Assembly (NCBI RefSeq): GCF_016862975.1
Contig: NZ_BONZ01000067.1
Span: 79,758 to 143,757 of the forward strand
DNA from: Rugosimonospora africana
Lineage (GTDB): Bacteria > Actinomycetota > Actinomycetes > Mycobacteriales > Micromonosporaceae
Direction of reading: 5' to 3'
DNA length: 64,000 nt
Shown: piece after piece, positions 41,660 through 50,562 of the stretch
Position numbering within the stretch: position 1 is the stretch's first letter
Layout: the number at the start of each line of letters is the position of its first letter
Program-made: the position numbers and the translations under genes
The notes under the pieces: model-generated
The model's database searches: none
Told to the model about the DNA's origin: nothing
The model's input: only the letters and a program-made list of their open reading frames with translations

Positions 41660-43033
41660 CGGCGCCGGCTCACCTGACCCCACCGGCTCAACTGACGGCT
41701 CCGACCCCGTTGGGTCAATCGACGGCTCACCTGATCCCGTTGACTCAACCGACGGCGCAGGCTCAACCGACCCCGCCCGCTCGACCGATCGCGGCGGCGT
41801 TGGACGGTGCACGATCCCGGCCAGCGATCCGGCCACCACGACCGTGACGAGCGGCGCGATCAGGGCGCGCAGCAGGCCGACGTGGTCGCCGGTGAGCCCG
41901 AGCAACGGCGGTCCGGCCAGCGACGCCGCGTAGCCGATCGTCGCCACGACGCTGATGTTGCGCACGGCTGCCCTCGGGTCGTCACCGGCCGCGGACATGC
42001 CGATCGGGAAGCCGAGCGCCGAGCCGAAGCCCCACAACGCCGCGCCGACGACCGCCACGGCGGGTACGGGCGCGGTGATGAAGCACGCGATGCCCACTGC
42101 CGCGCACAGGGCCGAGACGCGCAGGGCGCCGACGCGGCCGAGCTGCCGCAGCACGGCGGAACCGAGCAGCCGGGTCACCGTGGTGGCCACGACGAACACC
42201 CAGAACGTCAGGGCACCGATCTCGGGCGAGACCCGGTGCCCGGTGACCATCGCCAGTGAGATCCAGTCGTTGGCGGCTCCGTTGGCGAACGACATGCCCA
42301 GCACCAGCAGGCCGATCAGCACGGTACGGCGGTCCCGCCACCCACCGCGCGCGGGCTGGCCGGTGGCCGTGGACGGGTCGGCGTCGTGGACCCGCAGCGG
42401 CGAGTCCGGGTCCGGGATGAAGCGGACGACCAGCACCGTGACGGCCACCGTGACGAGGGCGACGATCAGCAGGTGCGGGGACACCGCCAGGTGCAGTGCG
42501 GTGGCGGCGGCCCCGACACCGGCGCCGAGGACGCCCCCGAGACTGAACATGGCGTGGAACCACGGCATGATGCCGCGCCGCACGGACCGTTCGATCGCGA
42601 CCGCGTCCACATTCATCGCGACGTTGCAGGTGCCGGTACCGAATCCGAGCACGGCCAGCCCGCCGAAGACCCCGACCGGGGTGTGGCCGGCGACGGCCAG
42701 CGCGGTGACCGCGCTACCCAGGCCCGCGACGCACAGCGCGCCGAGGATCGCCTGGCGCGCCGACAGCCGGGCCACGATCCGTCTGGCCAGGACGAATCCG
42801 GCCACCGAACCCACCGACAGCCCGAGCGAGAGCACGCCCATGACCAGTACCGACAGGTGAAGCTGCCCGCGCACGGTGGCGAGCCGGGACAGCCAGCTCG
42901 ACAGGCCGATCCCGGACAGCGCGAACACCGCGCCGACCGCCGCCCGCCACCGCCGGATCCCGGCGTCCGTGCCGGGCCCGGCGTTCCCGCCCAGCCCGGT
43001 GTTTTTGCCCGGGCCGGCCCCGTCGAACTCCAC
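41453..43033 (-). CDS. MFS transporter with repeat-derived tail antisense to nagA
   Basis: A 526-residue protein if read from GTG 43033, two bases after the permease stop. The first 405 residues are a 12-helix major facilitator (AAVGAVFALSGIGLSSWLSRLATVRGQL, GFGTGTCNVAMNVDAVAIE), resembling the sugar-porter-like YbjJ/FHS group. The rest is odd: residues about 410-450 repeat V-E-P/S-x-E-P patterns, coded by the reverse of the 18-bp nagA array, and the last 68 run antisense through the nagA 3' end. The tail probably arose when the array removed or bypassed an earlier stop. It is the last gene of the sugar ABC operon. Confidence 0.75.
   Translation of the reverse strand: MEFDGAGPGKNTGLGGNAGPGTDAGIRRWRAAVGAVFALSGIGLSSWLSRLATVRGQLHLSVLVMGVLSLGLSVGSVAGFVLARRIVARLSARQAILGALCVAGLGSAVTALAVAGHTPVGVFGGLAVLGFGTGTCNVAMNVDAVAIERSVRRGIMPWFHAMFSLGGVLGAGVGAAATALHLAVSPHLLIVALVTVAVTVLVVRFIPDPDSPLRVHDADPSTATGQPARGGWRDRRTVLIGLLVLGMSFANGAANDWISLAMVTGHRVSPEIGALTFWVFVVATTVTRLLGSAVLRQLGRVGALRVSALCAAVGIACFITAPVPAVAVVGAALWGFGSALGFPIGMSAAGDDPRAAVRNISVVATIGYAASLAGPPLLGLTGDHVGLLRALIAPLVTVVVAGSLAGIVHRPTPPRSVERAGSVEPAPSVESTGSGEPSIDPTGSEPSVEPVGSGEPAPSVERELATGDVGRDLGGAPVAGDGHSGGVGAVGADDEVRRRTRREHAAVCPAQHTRRVRGREPGGVDR
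41651..41797. repeat. 18-bp tandem array built from the nagA 3' end
   Basis: The nagA end CTCAACTGACGGCGCCGG (41651) is followed by CTCACCTGACCCCACCGG (41669), CTCAACTGACGGCTCCGA (41687), a less regular unit, then CTCACCTGATCCCGTTGA (41726), CTCAACCGACGGCGCAGG (41744), CTCAACCGACCCCGCCCG (41762) and a last diverged unit at 41780. The 18-bp unit keeps frame, and its reverse complement forms the Ser/Pro/Glu-rich tail of the convergent MFS protein. Confidence 0.85.
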
Positions 43034-43035
43034 GA

Positions 43036-43923
43036 TCAGCCCTTGACCGCGCCCGCGGACATTCCCGAGACGAGGTTGCGTTGCACGATCATGAAGAAGA
43101 TCACCACCGGCAGGGCGAACAGCACCGATGCCGCGATGAGCCCGCCGTAGTCGGTGCCTTCGTTGGTGCTGAACGAGACCAGCCAGACCGGCAGCGTGTA
43201 CTTGGACTGGTCCTTGAGCATGACGTACGCGGTGATGTAGTCGTTCCACGCCGCGATGAACGCGAACACGCTCGTCGAGATGAGGCCGGGCAGCACCAGC
43301 GGGAAGTAGACGCTGCGCAGGATTCGCGCCGTACCGGCACCGTCGATCTTCGCCGCTTCCTCGATCTCGATCGGGAGGTTGAGGAAGAACCCGCGCAGCA
43401 CCCAGATGCTGAACGGCAGCACGCTGGACACGTAGGCCAGGCCCAGTCCCCAGTAGCTGTTCAGCAGGCCGAGGCTCTTGAACGACAGGAACAGCGGGAT
43501 CAGCAGGGCGCCGCCCGGAATCATCTGGACGGCGAGAATCGCCACCATGATCGCCCGGCGCCCGAAGAAGCGGAACCGCGACACCGCCGCCGAGGCGAGG
43601 AAGCCCAGCACGATGGACACGATGACCACGCCCAGGGACACCACCAGGCTGTTGAGCAGCGAGCTGAGGAACCCGGGTTTAGTGAAGGCGTCGGCGTAGT
43701 TGCCGAAGCTGAACGGCACGGGGAAGAACTGCGGCGTGGTACTGGTGATGTGGTCGCGGGTCTTGAACGACGTGTTCAGCATCCAGTAGATGGGCACGGC
43801 CCACAACACGCAGCAGATGATGGCGCCGGCGAACGAGATCGGGTGCCTCGCCCGCCGGCGCCGCGACCGGACGCCCGAGGTCTTCGCGTTCCCGGCGGCG
43901 CTGGACAGTTGGGTGGCGGTCAC
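43036..43923 (-). CDS. Carbohydrate ABC transporter permease (MalG type)
   Basis: A 295-residue membrane protein with six helices and the EAA loop EIEEAAKIDGAGTARILRSVYFPLVLPGL. GTG at 43923 overlaps the upstream permease stop (GTGA). The N-terminal cytoplasmic stretch is basic (RSRRRRARHP). It pairs with the MalF-type permease and the lipoprotein encoded upstream. Confidence 0.93.
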   Translation of the reverse strand: MTATQLSSAAGNAKTSGVRSRRRRARHPISFAGAIICCVLWAVPIYWMLNTSFKTRDHITSTTPQFFPVPFSFGNYADAFTKPGFLSSLLNSLVVSLGVVIVSIVLGFLASAAVSRFRFFGRRAIMVAILAVQMIPGGALLIPLFLSFKSLGLLNSYWGLGLAYVSSVLPFSIWVLRGFFLNLPIEIEEAAKIDGAGTARILRSVYFPLVLPGLISTSVFAFIAAWNDYITAYVMLKDQSKYTLPVWLVSFSTNEGTDYGGLIAASVLFALPVVIFFMIVQRNLVSGMSAGAVKG

Positions 43924-44894
43924 TGCATTTCCCCCGACCGGATGAGGCGGCGGATGTAGACGCCGGTGAGGATCATGAGCAGGATCGCGGTCACCACCGC
44001 GATCGCGGAGCCCTGGCCGAAGGAGTTGGACGCGAACGCCTTCTGGAACGCCCAGATGCTCAGGGTCGTCGTGCCGTGGTCCGGGCCGCCCTGGGTCAGG
44101 ATCCACAGCTGGTTGAAGGTGTTGAAGTGCCAGATGATCTGCAGGATCGTGGCCAGGTAGAGCACCGGGCGCAGGAACGGCAGCGTGACCGACCGGTAGA
44201 TGCGCCAGTTGCTCGCGCCGTCGAGTTGCGCGGCTTCGTAGAACTCCGCGGGGATCTGCGACTGCCCCGCGTACAGGGTCAGGGCGACGAACGGGACGGA
44301 CTGCCAGACGATGAGCAGCCAGACGATCGTGAAGGCACCGCCCGCCGAACCGGTCCAGCGGTGCGAGGTGTAATCGCCGAACCAGCCCACCTGGGTGATC
44401 AGCCAGTTGAACACGCCGTAGACCGGTTGGAACAGCCACTGCCACACCAGGGTGGAGCTGACCGTCGGCAGCGCCCAGGCGAGGATCAGCAGGAAGTTCA
44501 GCACGGTACGGATGCCCTTGCCGAGGTTGGTCATCATCTGCGCCATCGCCATGCCGATGACCAGGCATCCGATCACCAGCGACAGAGTGAACACGCCGGT
44601 GCGCAGCAGGACCGGGCCGAACTGCTGATCCTTGAAGATCGCCTGGTAGTTGGCGAAGCCGACCCAGTCGGTGGTACCCGTGAACAGGGCACGCAGGCCG
44701 AAGTCCTGGAACGAGTTGATGACCAGCCGCACGAGCGGGTAGCCGAGCACGCCGGCCAGGACGATGCCGGCCGGCGCCAGCAGGATGGCCGGCGCCCAGT
44801 TCCAACCGCCGCGCCGGCGGGACCGAGATGTGCTCCCGGTCCCGTCCGGCTCAACGACTCCGGTGACGACCGCTTTCGAGGTGTCGACGGACAT
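43920..44894 (-). CDS. Carbohydrate ABC transporter permease (MalF type)
   Basis: A 324-residue membrane protein with six helices and the EAA loop EFYEAAQLDGASNWRIYRSVTLPFLRPVL. It follows the binding-protein gene by two bases and overlaps the next permease gene. No ATPase gene is in the operon; actinomycetes often use a shared MsiK-type ATPase for such systems, which is an inference here. Confidence 0.93.
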   Translation of the reverse strand: MSVDTSKAVVTGVVEPDGTGSTSRSRRRGGWNWAPAILLAPAGIVLAGVLGYPLVRLVINSFQDFGLRALFTGTTDWVGFANYQAIFKDQQFGPVLLRTGVFTLSLVIGCLVIGMAMAQMMTNLGKGIRTVLNFLLILAWALPTVSSTLVWQWLFQPVYGVFNWLITQVGWFGDYTSHRWTGSAGGAFTIVWLLIVWQSVPFVALTLYAGQSQIPAEFYEAAQLDGASNWRIYRSVTLPFLRPVLYLATILQIIWHFNTFNQLWILTQGGPDHGTTTLSIWAFQKAFASNSFGQGSAIAVVTAILLMILTGVYIRRLIRSGEMQ

Positions 44895-44896
44895 GG

Positions 44897-46198
44897 CTAG
44901 CTCGCGTTGAGAGCGTCGTTCAGGTGCTTGTCAAAGTCCGCCCCGGCCTGTTGCGGAGTCTTCGTCCCGGCGGCGATCTGCGAGAAGAAGTCCGTCACCG
45001 AGGCGTCCGACTCGATCGTGGCCCAGCCCGGCGTCGCCGGCGTGGAGATGCTGAGCTTGGCGCCCTCGTAGAACGACTTCAGATCATCCGGCAGCGTCTT
45101 GACCACCTGCTCGATGAGCTGGTCCGAGACCGGCACGTGACCCGACGCCTCGGCGACCTGCTTGACCTGGATGTCGTCGGAGCCAATGAACTTCACGAAC
45201 TGCAGCGCGAGCTTGGGGTTCTTGCTCTTCGTCGCGATCGCGATGTCCGAGCCGCCGAGGAAGTTGGGCATGTTCTTGCCGGGGTCGGCCTTGCTCGGGA
45301 ACGGGAAGCTGCCGACGTGGCCGACGAGCTTCGGGTTGGACTGCTCGATGGTCTTCACCGCGTTGCCGTTGCCCATGACCGTGGCGGTCTTGCCGGTGGC
45401 GAACAGGTCGGTCGGGTTCGGCGTGTCCATGGGCGCGGTGCGGGAGGCGCTCGTCGAGTACTTGTTCTCGAAGTCCTTGAAGTCCTGCAGACCCTGCTGC
45501 GACTGGCTGGTCTCCAGCTGGCCCTTCCAGTTGCTTCCCGACTGCTGTGCCAGGGCTCCCCCGGCGTCGTACAGGAACGACAGCGCGTTGTACCAGTACG
45601 TGCCCGGCAGGTAGAACGCGCTGAAGTCGGCGGCCGAGTTCGTCGCCTTGACCTTGTCCAGGTCGGTGAGGAGCTCGGTGTAGCTCTTCGGAGCCGCGGT
45701 CACCCCGGCCTTGGACCACATGTCCATGTTGTAGATGACCGATCGGGTACCGGCGTAGAACGGCGCGGCGTACAGCTTGCCGTCCACCGTCGCCGGTCCC
45801 TCGAGTCCCTTCAGCCAGGTGTTGGAACCCTCGAGGTCCTTCTTGTCGGAGGTGAGGTCGGCAAGGGCACCGTTGGCCGCGAACAGCGGCACGTCGGTGT
45901 TGCCGATCTCCACCACGTCCGGCGGATTGTCGGTGGCCAGCGCCGTCGTGAGCTTCGTGTTGATGTTGTCCCACTGCTGGATCTCGACCTTGACCGTGGC
46001 GCCGGTCTGCGCCTGGAACTGGTCGACAACGGCCTTCTGCGAGGCTTCGGTCAGCGTGTCCTGCATGAGCCAGACGGTCAGCGACTTGCCGTCGCCACCC
46101 CCGGCCGAGCCCCCATCGTTGTTCCCCGAACAGCCGGTGAGCGCGAGTGCGACGGCTGCTACCGCCGCACCGACTGCGATGGAGCGTTGCTTTCTCAT
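44897..46198 (-). CDS. Sugar-binding lipoprotein of ABC transporter
   Basis: A 433-residue extracellular solute-binding protein (family 1). The lipobox LALTGC gives lipidated Cys23. LTVWLMQDTLTEASQKAVVDQFQAQTGATVKVEIQQWD and DVVEIGNTDVPLFAANGALADLT are typical for oligosaccharide receptors. ATG at 46198 has AAGGAG upstream. It heads an operon with two permeases and an MFS gene. Proximity to nagA and a cytoplasmic GH3 suggests GlcNAc, chitobiose or a related glycan as ligand, without proof. Confidence 0.92.
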   Translation of the reverse strand: MRKQRSIAVGAAVAAVALALTGCSGNNDGGSAGGGDGKSLTVWLMQDTLTEASQKAVVDQFQAQTGATVKVEIQQWDNINTKLTTALATDNPPDVVEIGNTDVPLFAANGALADLTSDKKDLEGSNTWLKGLEGPATVDGKLYAAPFYAGTRSVIYNMDMWSKAGVTAAPKSYTELLTDLDKVKATNSAADFSAFYLPGTYWYNALSFLYDAGGALAQQSGSNWKGQLETSQSQQGLQDFKDFENKYSTSASRTAPMDTPNPTDLFATGKTATVMGNGNAVKTIEQSNPKLVGHVGSFPFPSKADPGKNMPNFLGGSDIAIATKSKNPKLALQFVKFIGSDDIQVKQVAEASGHVPVSDQLIEQVVKTLPDDLKSFYEGAKLSISTPATPGWATIESDASVTDFFSQIAAGTKTPQQAGADFDKHLNDALNAS

Positions 46199-46388
46199 CT
46201 CACTCCTTGCGAGGCGTCGTCTGTCAGAACTCAAGCCGCGCCGATCCGCCCAGCGGAGTCGCCGTCACGCCACCGCCTTCGCTGGCCGAACACACGCGTC
46301 GAAAATGATCTCTGGGTACCCGCGAAGCGCCGGCAGCAGAGCCGACGTACCGGTTGCGGCTCGGACGTCGCAGGTTTGTTTCTAGATA

Positions 46389-46411
46389 ATTCTTCAAGAA
46401 TCTTTCGAAAG
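46389..46411. promoter_or_regulatory. Adjacent palindromes upstream of the sugar ABC operon
   Basis: ATTCTT-C-AAGAAT (46389-46401) is a perfect 13-bp palindrome, and CTTTCGAAAG (46402-46411) a perfect 10-bp palindrome directly beside it, in an AT-rich island about 190 bp upstream of the binding-protein start. They are candidate operators; the segment AAGAATC recurs upstream of the second ROK gene. Confidence 0.6.
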
Positions 46412-46633
46412 TCAAGAGGTAGCCAGCTACGAAACGCAGGCGATACGTCGGCTGACCCTCCGCACACGGCTCCACCAGGCGCGAGAGAGCGCTCTCGACA
46501 CGACAACGCCGAGGATGGCCAGCGGATCCCTGTCCCAAATGTCTTGCTACCGGTGTCTTCTCACCGGCGCCTTCCTACCCGGCGGCGTCGATCCGGCGCG
46601 CCCACCCCGCGCGCCGCTGTGCGCCGGCGACCC

Positions 46634-46749
46634 TGACTGCTGCGCGCCGAATCCTGACTGCGCTGGGAGTCCTGGCTGCGCGAGGAATCCTGGCTGCGCT
46701 GGAAATCCTGGCTACGCTGGAATTCCGGCTACGCGCCGGGAATCCTGGC
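46634..46749. repeat. 18-bp tandem array built from the ROK gene 3' end
   Basis: On the minus strand the ROK gene ends GCCAGGATTCCCGGCGCG-TAG, and outward follow units TAG/CAG + CCAGGATTCC-like + GCG of 17-18 bp: TAGCCAGGATTTCCAGCG, CAGCCAGGATTCCTCGCG, CAGCCAGGACTCCCAGCG, CAGTCAGGATTCGGCGCG. The last six codons and the stop are thus the seed. The remaining DNA from 46199 to 46633 holds the operon promoter and no gene. Confidence 0.85.
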
Positions 46750-47946
46750 CATGCGTTCGGCGAAGATGGCCTCACGCGCGACGGCGACCCCACGGGTGAC
46801 GGCGCCGCGCACCGCGACGTCGACGCCCAGCACGCTGGCCACGATCCGCGGGCGCAGCGGACTGAGCTGGTTCAGCCGGTCCGCGAGCCCCACACCCAGC
46901 AGGTCGAGGTTCTGCCCGATCCCGCCCCCGACCACGATCAGCTCGGGGTCGAGGAACGCGCTGATGCTGGTCAGCAGCGCCGCGAGGATCTCCGTCTGGC
47001 GCTGCACGGCCTTCTTGGCCGGGGCGACGCCCTTGCGGGCGAGTTCGAAGACCTTGACCGCGGTGGTCGCGCCCTCCAGCCCCAGCCGGCGGGCGTACTC
47101 GACGACCGAATCGGCCGCGAACGCCGCCTCCAGGATGCCGTGCTCACGGTCCACCGTGTCGGTGAGCGGCTCCGGGCCAGCGAACGGGAGGAAGCCGATC
47201 TCGCCGGCCGCCCCGGTGGCACCCGTGTACACCTTGCCGTCGATGACGATCCCGATCCCGATCCCGGTGCCGATGTGCAGGTAGACGAACGGGTTGACGC
47301 CCCGCCCGGCTCCCTCACCGTGCTCGCCGAGCGCGGCGAGGTTGACATCGTTCTCGATCGTCACCGGCATGCCGAGCGTGTCCCGCAGTTCCTCGTACAG
47401 CCGCGGGCGTTGCCACTCGGGCAGCTGGGCGGCGTAGATGACGCGCGAGTCCTGCTCCTGGTACACGCCCGGGGACGCGATGATCGTGTGGGTGATGGCG
47501 GTGTACTCGATGCCCGCTTCGCCCGACGCCGAGGCAATTGCCTCCTTCACCATGCCCACCAACGACTTCGAGCTGCGTGCGGTGTTGCGCACCTCGGCCC
47601 GCGCCAGGATCGTGCCGACCAGGTCACTGACCATGACCCGCAGCCAGTCACGCCCGACGTCCACCGCGGCGATCGTGCCGGCACCGGGATCGACCTCGTA
47701 GATGAGGGCGGGGCGGCCGTTGGACTCCTCGGACTGGCCCCGGGTGCGGACCAGGCCGACGTCCTCCAGGTTGGCCAGCGTGGCGAACACCGTCGGTTGC
47801 GACAGGCCGACCGCGCGGGAGATCTGCGGCCGGGTTGCGGGACCGTTCTGGTACAGCCAGTCCAGGATGAAGCGCTGATTCATTGAGCGCAGCAGCGATG
47901 GCGCGGCCGCCGGAGCGGACGCTCCGCCGTTACGGATCCACATCAC
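46729..47946 (-). CDS. ROK-family transcriptional regulator (second)
   Basis: A 405-residue ROK repressor. The N-terminal winged helix (SLLRSMNQRFILDWLYQNGPATRPQISRAVGLSQPTVFATLANLEDVGLV) precedes a kinase-like domain with TIAAVDVGRDWLRVMV, VTIENDVNLAALGEHGEG and LHIGTGIGIGIVIDG. It lies upstream of the sugar ABC operon on the same strand and is divergent from two Gfo/Idh/MocA genes, so it probably controls both sides. Its end is the seed of the adjacent 18-bp array. Confidence 0.9.
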   Translation of the reverse strand: MMWIRNGGASAPAAAPSLLRSMNQRFILDWLYQNGPATRPQISRAVGLSQPTVFATLANLEDVGLVRTRGQSEESNGRPALIYEVDPGAGTIAAVDVGRDWLRVMVSDLVGTILARAEVRNTARSSKSLVGMVKEAIASASGEAGIEYTAITHTIIASPGVYQEQDSRVIYAAQLPEWQRPRLYEELRDTLGMPVTIENDVNLAALGEHGEGAGRGVNPFVYLHIGTGIGIGIVIDGKVYTGATGAAGEIGFLPFAGPEPLTDTVDREHGILEAAFAADSVVEYARRLGLEGATTAVKVFELARKGVAPAKKAVQRQTEILAALLTSISAFLDPELIVVGGGIGQNLDLLGVGLADRLNQLSPLRPRIVASVLGVDVAVRGAVTRGVAVAREAIFAERMARIPGA

Positions 47947-48006
47947 GTCTGTCCCCCATCTGCGTCGTTCACCAGTGACTTCCCGCCCACAGCGCTGCCG
48001 CCATCC

Positions 48007-48043
48007 TTGACTTACTAAAGAGTCTTAATGAAGAATCCTAAAC
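48007..48043. promoter_or_regulatory. Candidate ROK operator/promoter region
   Basis: An AT-rich island holds TTGACT (48007-48012), the palindrome AAGA-G-TCTT (48018-48026) and AAGAATC (48031-48037, shared with the ABC promoter region). It lies in the 298-bp divergent spacer between the ROK and Gfo/Idh genes. Nothing else is evident there. Confidence 0.5.
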
Positions 48044-48244
48044 ATCCCGGCACCGTTCAGCCTAGATCGGCGGCTGGGACACGGACGAGACCCACCCGAC
48101 ACCGTCCACCACGGAGTGCCAGCACACGTACGTCCCTCCCGGCGGTCCGATGCGCGACGCGCTCCCCGGTTACCGCGTGCCGAGGAACCCCTCTCCGTCC
48201 GTGATTTTCAGATCATGCCGTATCTCTAGCGAAAGGCAGTATCG

Positions 48245-49378
48245 GTGAAAGAGTCGACAGCGGCCACCTCCGCGCAGACGCCTCTGCGCGTCGGTGTGCT
48301 CGGCGCCGGTGGCATCGCGACGATTCCCGAAGGCGTCCTGCCCAACATGCACCACATCGCCGACAAGGCCACCGTGGTCGCGGTCGCCGACGTCCTGGCG
48401 AGTCGCGCCGAACAGACCGCGGCGCGGTTCGGGATCCCGGCGCACTACTCGAACCTCGACGACATGCTCGCCAACTCGGACCTGGACGCGGTCGTCAACC
48501 TGACGCCGATCCCCGCACACGCCGAGACGTCGCTCAAGATCGTCGAGGCCGGCAAGCACCTCGTCGTCGAGAAGCCCCTCGCCACCACGCTGGCCGAGGC
48601 CGACGCCATCATCGACGCGGCCGGCGCCCGCGAGCTGACGATCGTCTGTGCGCCGCCGGACATGCTGTACTCGCCGTACGTCCAGGCTCAGCGGCTGATC
48701 CGTGAGAACGCCATCGGCAAGGTCGCCTTCGCGCGGGTCCGCAGCTCGCACGGCGGTCCCGGCGGCGGCCCGGACGGCTGGCCGTTCGACCCCACCTGGT
48801 TCTACCAGGACGGCTCCGGCCCGCTGCTCGACATGGGCGTGTACGGCATCCACGAGATCACCGGCATGCTCGGCCCGGCCAAGCGCGTCACCGCCTTCGC
48901 CGGCATCACCGAGCCGACCCGGGTCGTCCGCGGCGACGGCCCGTACGGCGGCCTCGAGATCCCCGTGACCACCCCGGACAACTGCCTGTTCATGCTCGAC
49001 TTCGGTGACTCGACCTTCGCGGTCGTGGACGGCACCTTCAACGTGGTCGCCTCCCGCAGCCCCAAGGTCGAGGTGTTCGGTCGCAGAGGCGCCCTGGCGC
49101 TGTTCCGCAACGACGGCCCCGACCTCGAGGTCTACCGCACCGACCTCGCGCCCGGGCTCGACGGCTGGATCGCCCCCAACAACTGGCCGGCCGTGGCCGA
49201 CCCACGCCGCGCGATGCTCAAGCGCGCGCTGCTCGTCGACCACCTCGTCGACTGTGTACGCGACGGCAAGGCACCCGTTCTCAGCGCCGAGCACGCCCGC
49301 CACGCCCTTGAGATCATGCTCGCCGTGTTCCAGTCGGCGCGAGAGGGCCGTGTCGTCGAGCTGACCACCACCTTCTGA
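48245..49378 (+). CDS. Gfo/Idh/MocA-family oxidoreductase (first)
   Basis: A 377-residue NAD(P)-dependent sugar/inositol dehydrogenase-like protein. The Rossmann start is VGVLGAGGIATIPEGVLPNMHHIADKATVVAVADV, and the EKP motif is HLVVEKPLATTLAEAD. The C-terminal alpha/beta domain carries the substrate pocket (DMGVYGIHEITGMLGP). The start is GTG 48245 with GAAAGG upstream. It is followed by a second member 32 bp downstream, so they form an operon that acts on the imported sugar or its derivative. Confidence 0.9.
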   Translation: MKESTAATSAQTPLRVGVLGAGGIATIPEGVLPNMHHIADKATVVAVADVLASRAEQTAARFGIPAHYSNLDDMLANSDLDAVVNLTPIPAHAETSLKIVEAGKHLVVEKPLATTLAEADAIIDAAGARELTIVCAPPDMLYSPYVQAQRLIRENAIGKVAFARVRSSHGGPGGGPDGWPFDPTWFYQDGSGPLLDMGVYGIHEITGMLGPAKRVTAFAGITEPTRVVRGDGPYGGLEIPVTTPDNCLFMLDFGDSTFAVVDGTFNVVASRSPKVEVFGRRGALALFRNDGPDLEVYRTDLAPGLDGWIAPNNWPAVADPRRAMLKRALLVDHLVDCVRDGKAPVLSAEHARHALEIMLAVFQSAREGRVVELTTTF

Positions 49379-49410
49379 TCACTCCCTCCGTTCCCATCAG
49401 GAAGGACACC

Positions 49411-50457
49411 ATGACCGCACCCACACGTTTCGGCGTTGTCGGCCTCGACCACTGGTACTCGGCGATCCCCCTCGCGCAGGCGGTGGCCGGCGACCGCCGC
49501 ACCGAACTCGTCGCCATCGCCGACCTCAGCATCGACCGTGCGAACGAGGTCGCCGCCAAGACCGGTGGGCCGCGCACCACCACGTCGTACCAGGAACTGA
49601 TCGAGGACGACTCGATCGACGTCATCGCCAGCTTCGTCAGCGTCGACCAGAACCCCGACGTGTGCGTCGCGGCCGCGCGTGCCGGCAAGCACATCGTCTC
49701 GGTCAAGCCGCTCGCCCGTACGCTCGCCGAAGCCGACCGCATCGTCGAGGCTGTCAACGCGGCGGGCGTCACCTTCACTCCCGGCGAGTCGCGTTCCCGG
49801 TCGGCAGACCAGAACCAGCTCCTGCACGAGTGGGTCTCCTCCGGCCGGATCGGCCGGGTCACCTCGGCGTCGTTCGCGCTCGTCGGTGGCCTGCCGCAAG
49901 GCTGGCCCGGCGCCACCGACCCAGGCTGGTGGGCCGATCCCGCACGGGTACCGGGTGGTGGCTGGATCGACCACAGCCTCTACCAGATCGACCGCATGCG
50001 CTGGCTGCTCGGCGAGGAGGTCGCCGAGGTCAGTGGCCGGGTCGCCAACCTGCTGCACCCGGACCTGAAGGTCGAGGACTACGGGCACGCGATCCTGCGC
50101 TTCGACGGCGGCTCGATCAGCAGCATCGAGGACACCTGGAGCGGCCCGGCCGGCGGTTGGCGCATCACCACGAGCATCATCGGCACCGAGGGCGCGATCG
50201 CTCTGGACACGTCGACCGGTCTCGTCTCGGTCATGGAGACGAAGGGCTCGCACAAGGGCTGGCACCACTTCAAGTCCCCGTCCGACCACACGGTCGGCCT
50301 CGACGCGATCCTCGACGCGGCAACCGGTCAGGGACCCCTGGCCACCGTGGAGGACGCCTGGGAGAACCTCTCGGCGACCGTGGCGTTCTACGAGGCCGCC
50401 GCGTCGGCGTCGATCGTCGCGCCGGCGCACCTGCGCGACCGGGTCACCGCGGCCTAG
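49411..50457 (+). CDS. Gfo/Idh/MocA-family oxidoreductase (second)
   Basis: A 348-residue member. The N terminus FGVVGLDHWYSAIPLAQAVAG lacks the canonical G-x-G-x-x-G loop, having G-L-D-H-W-Y instead, while IVSVKPLARTLAEADRIV keeps the K-P motif with Val-Lys in place of Glu-Lys. The downstream GGGWIDHSLYQIDRMRWLLGEEVAEV is the usual substrate-side helix. AGGAAGG precedes ATG 49411. The paired genes could oxidise and then reduce sequential intermediates, as in other two-enzyme Gfo/Idh/MocA pathways. Confidence 0.88.
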   Translation: MTAPTRFGVVGLDHWYSAIPLAQAVAGDRRTELVAIADLSIDRANEVAAKTGGPRTTTSYQELIEDDSIDVIASFVSVDQNPDVCVAAARAGKHIVSVKPLARTLAEADRIVEAVNAAGVTFTPGESRSRSADQNQLLHEWVSSGRIGRVTSASFALVGGLPQGWPGATDPGWWADPARVPGGGWIDHSLYQIDRMRWLLGEEVAEVSGRVANLLHPDLKVEDYGHAILRFDGGSISSIEDTWSGPAGGWRITTSIIGTEGAIALDTSTGLVSVMETKGSHKGWHHFKSPSDHTVGLDAILDAATGQGPLATVEDAWENLSATVAFYEAAASASIVAPAHLRDRVTAA

Positions 50458-50465
50458 GTCTGTCG

Positions 50466-50493
50466 GGACGGCGCCGGCTGCTCGGCGCCATCC
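50466..50493 (+). terminator. Hairpin after the Gfo/Idh/MocA pair
   Basis: GGACGGCGCC (50466-50475) pairs with GGCGCCATCC (50484-50493) with one mismatch and an 8-base loop, just after the stop at 50457. Confidence 0.55.
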
Positions 50494-50562
50494 AATCGGC
50501 GCCATCCGATGAACGAGCGCCGTGCCGGCGAGTCCGGTGCGGCGCTCGCGGCGTTTGTGCTG

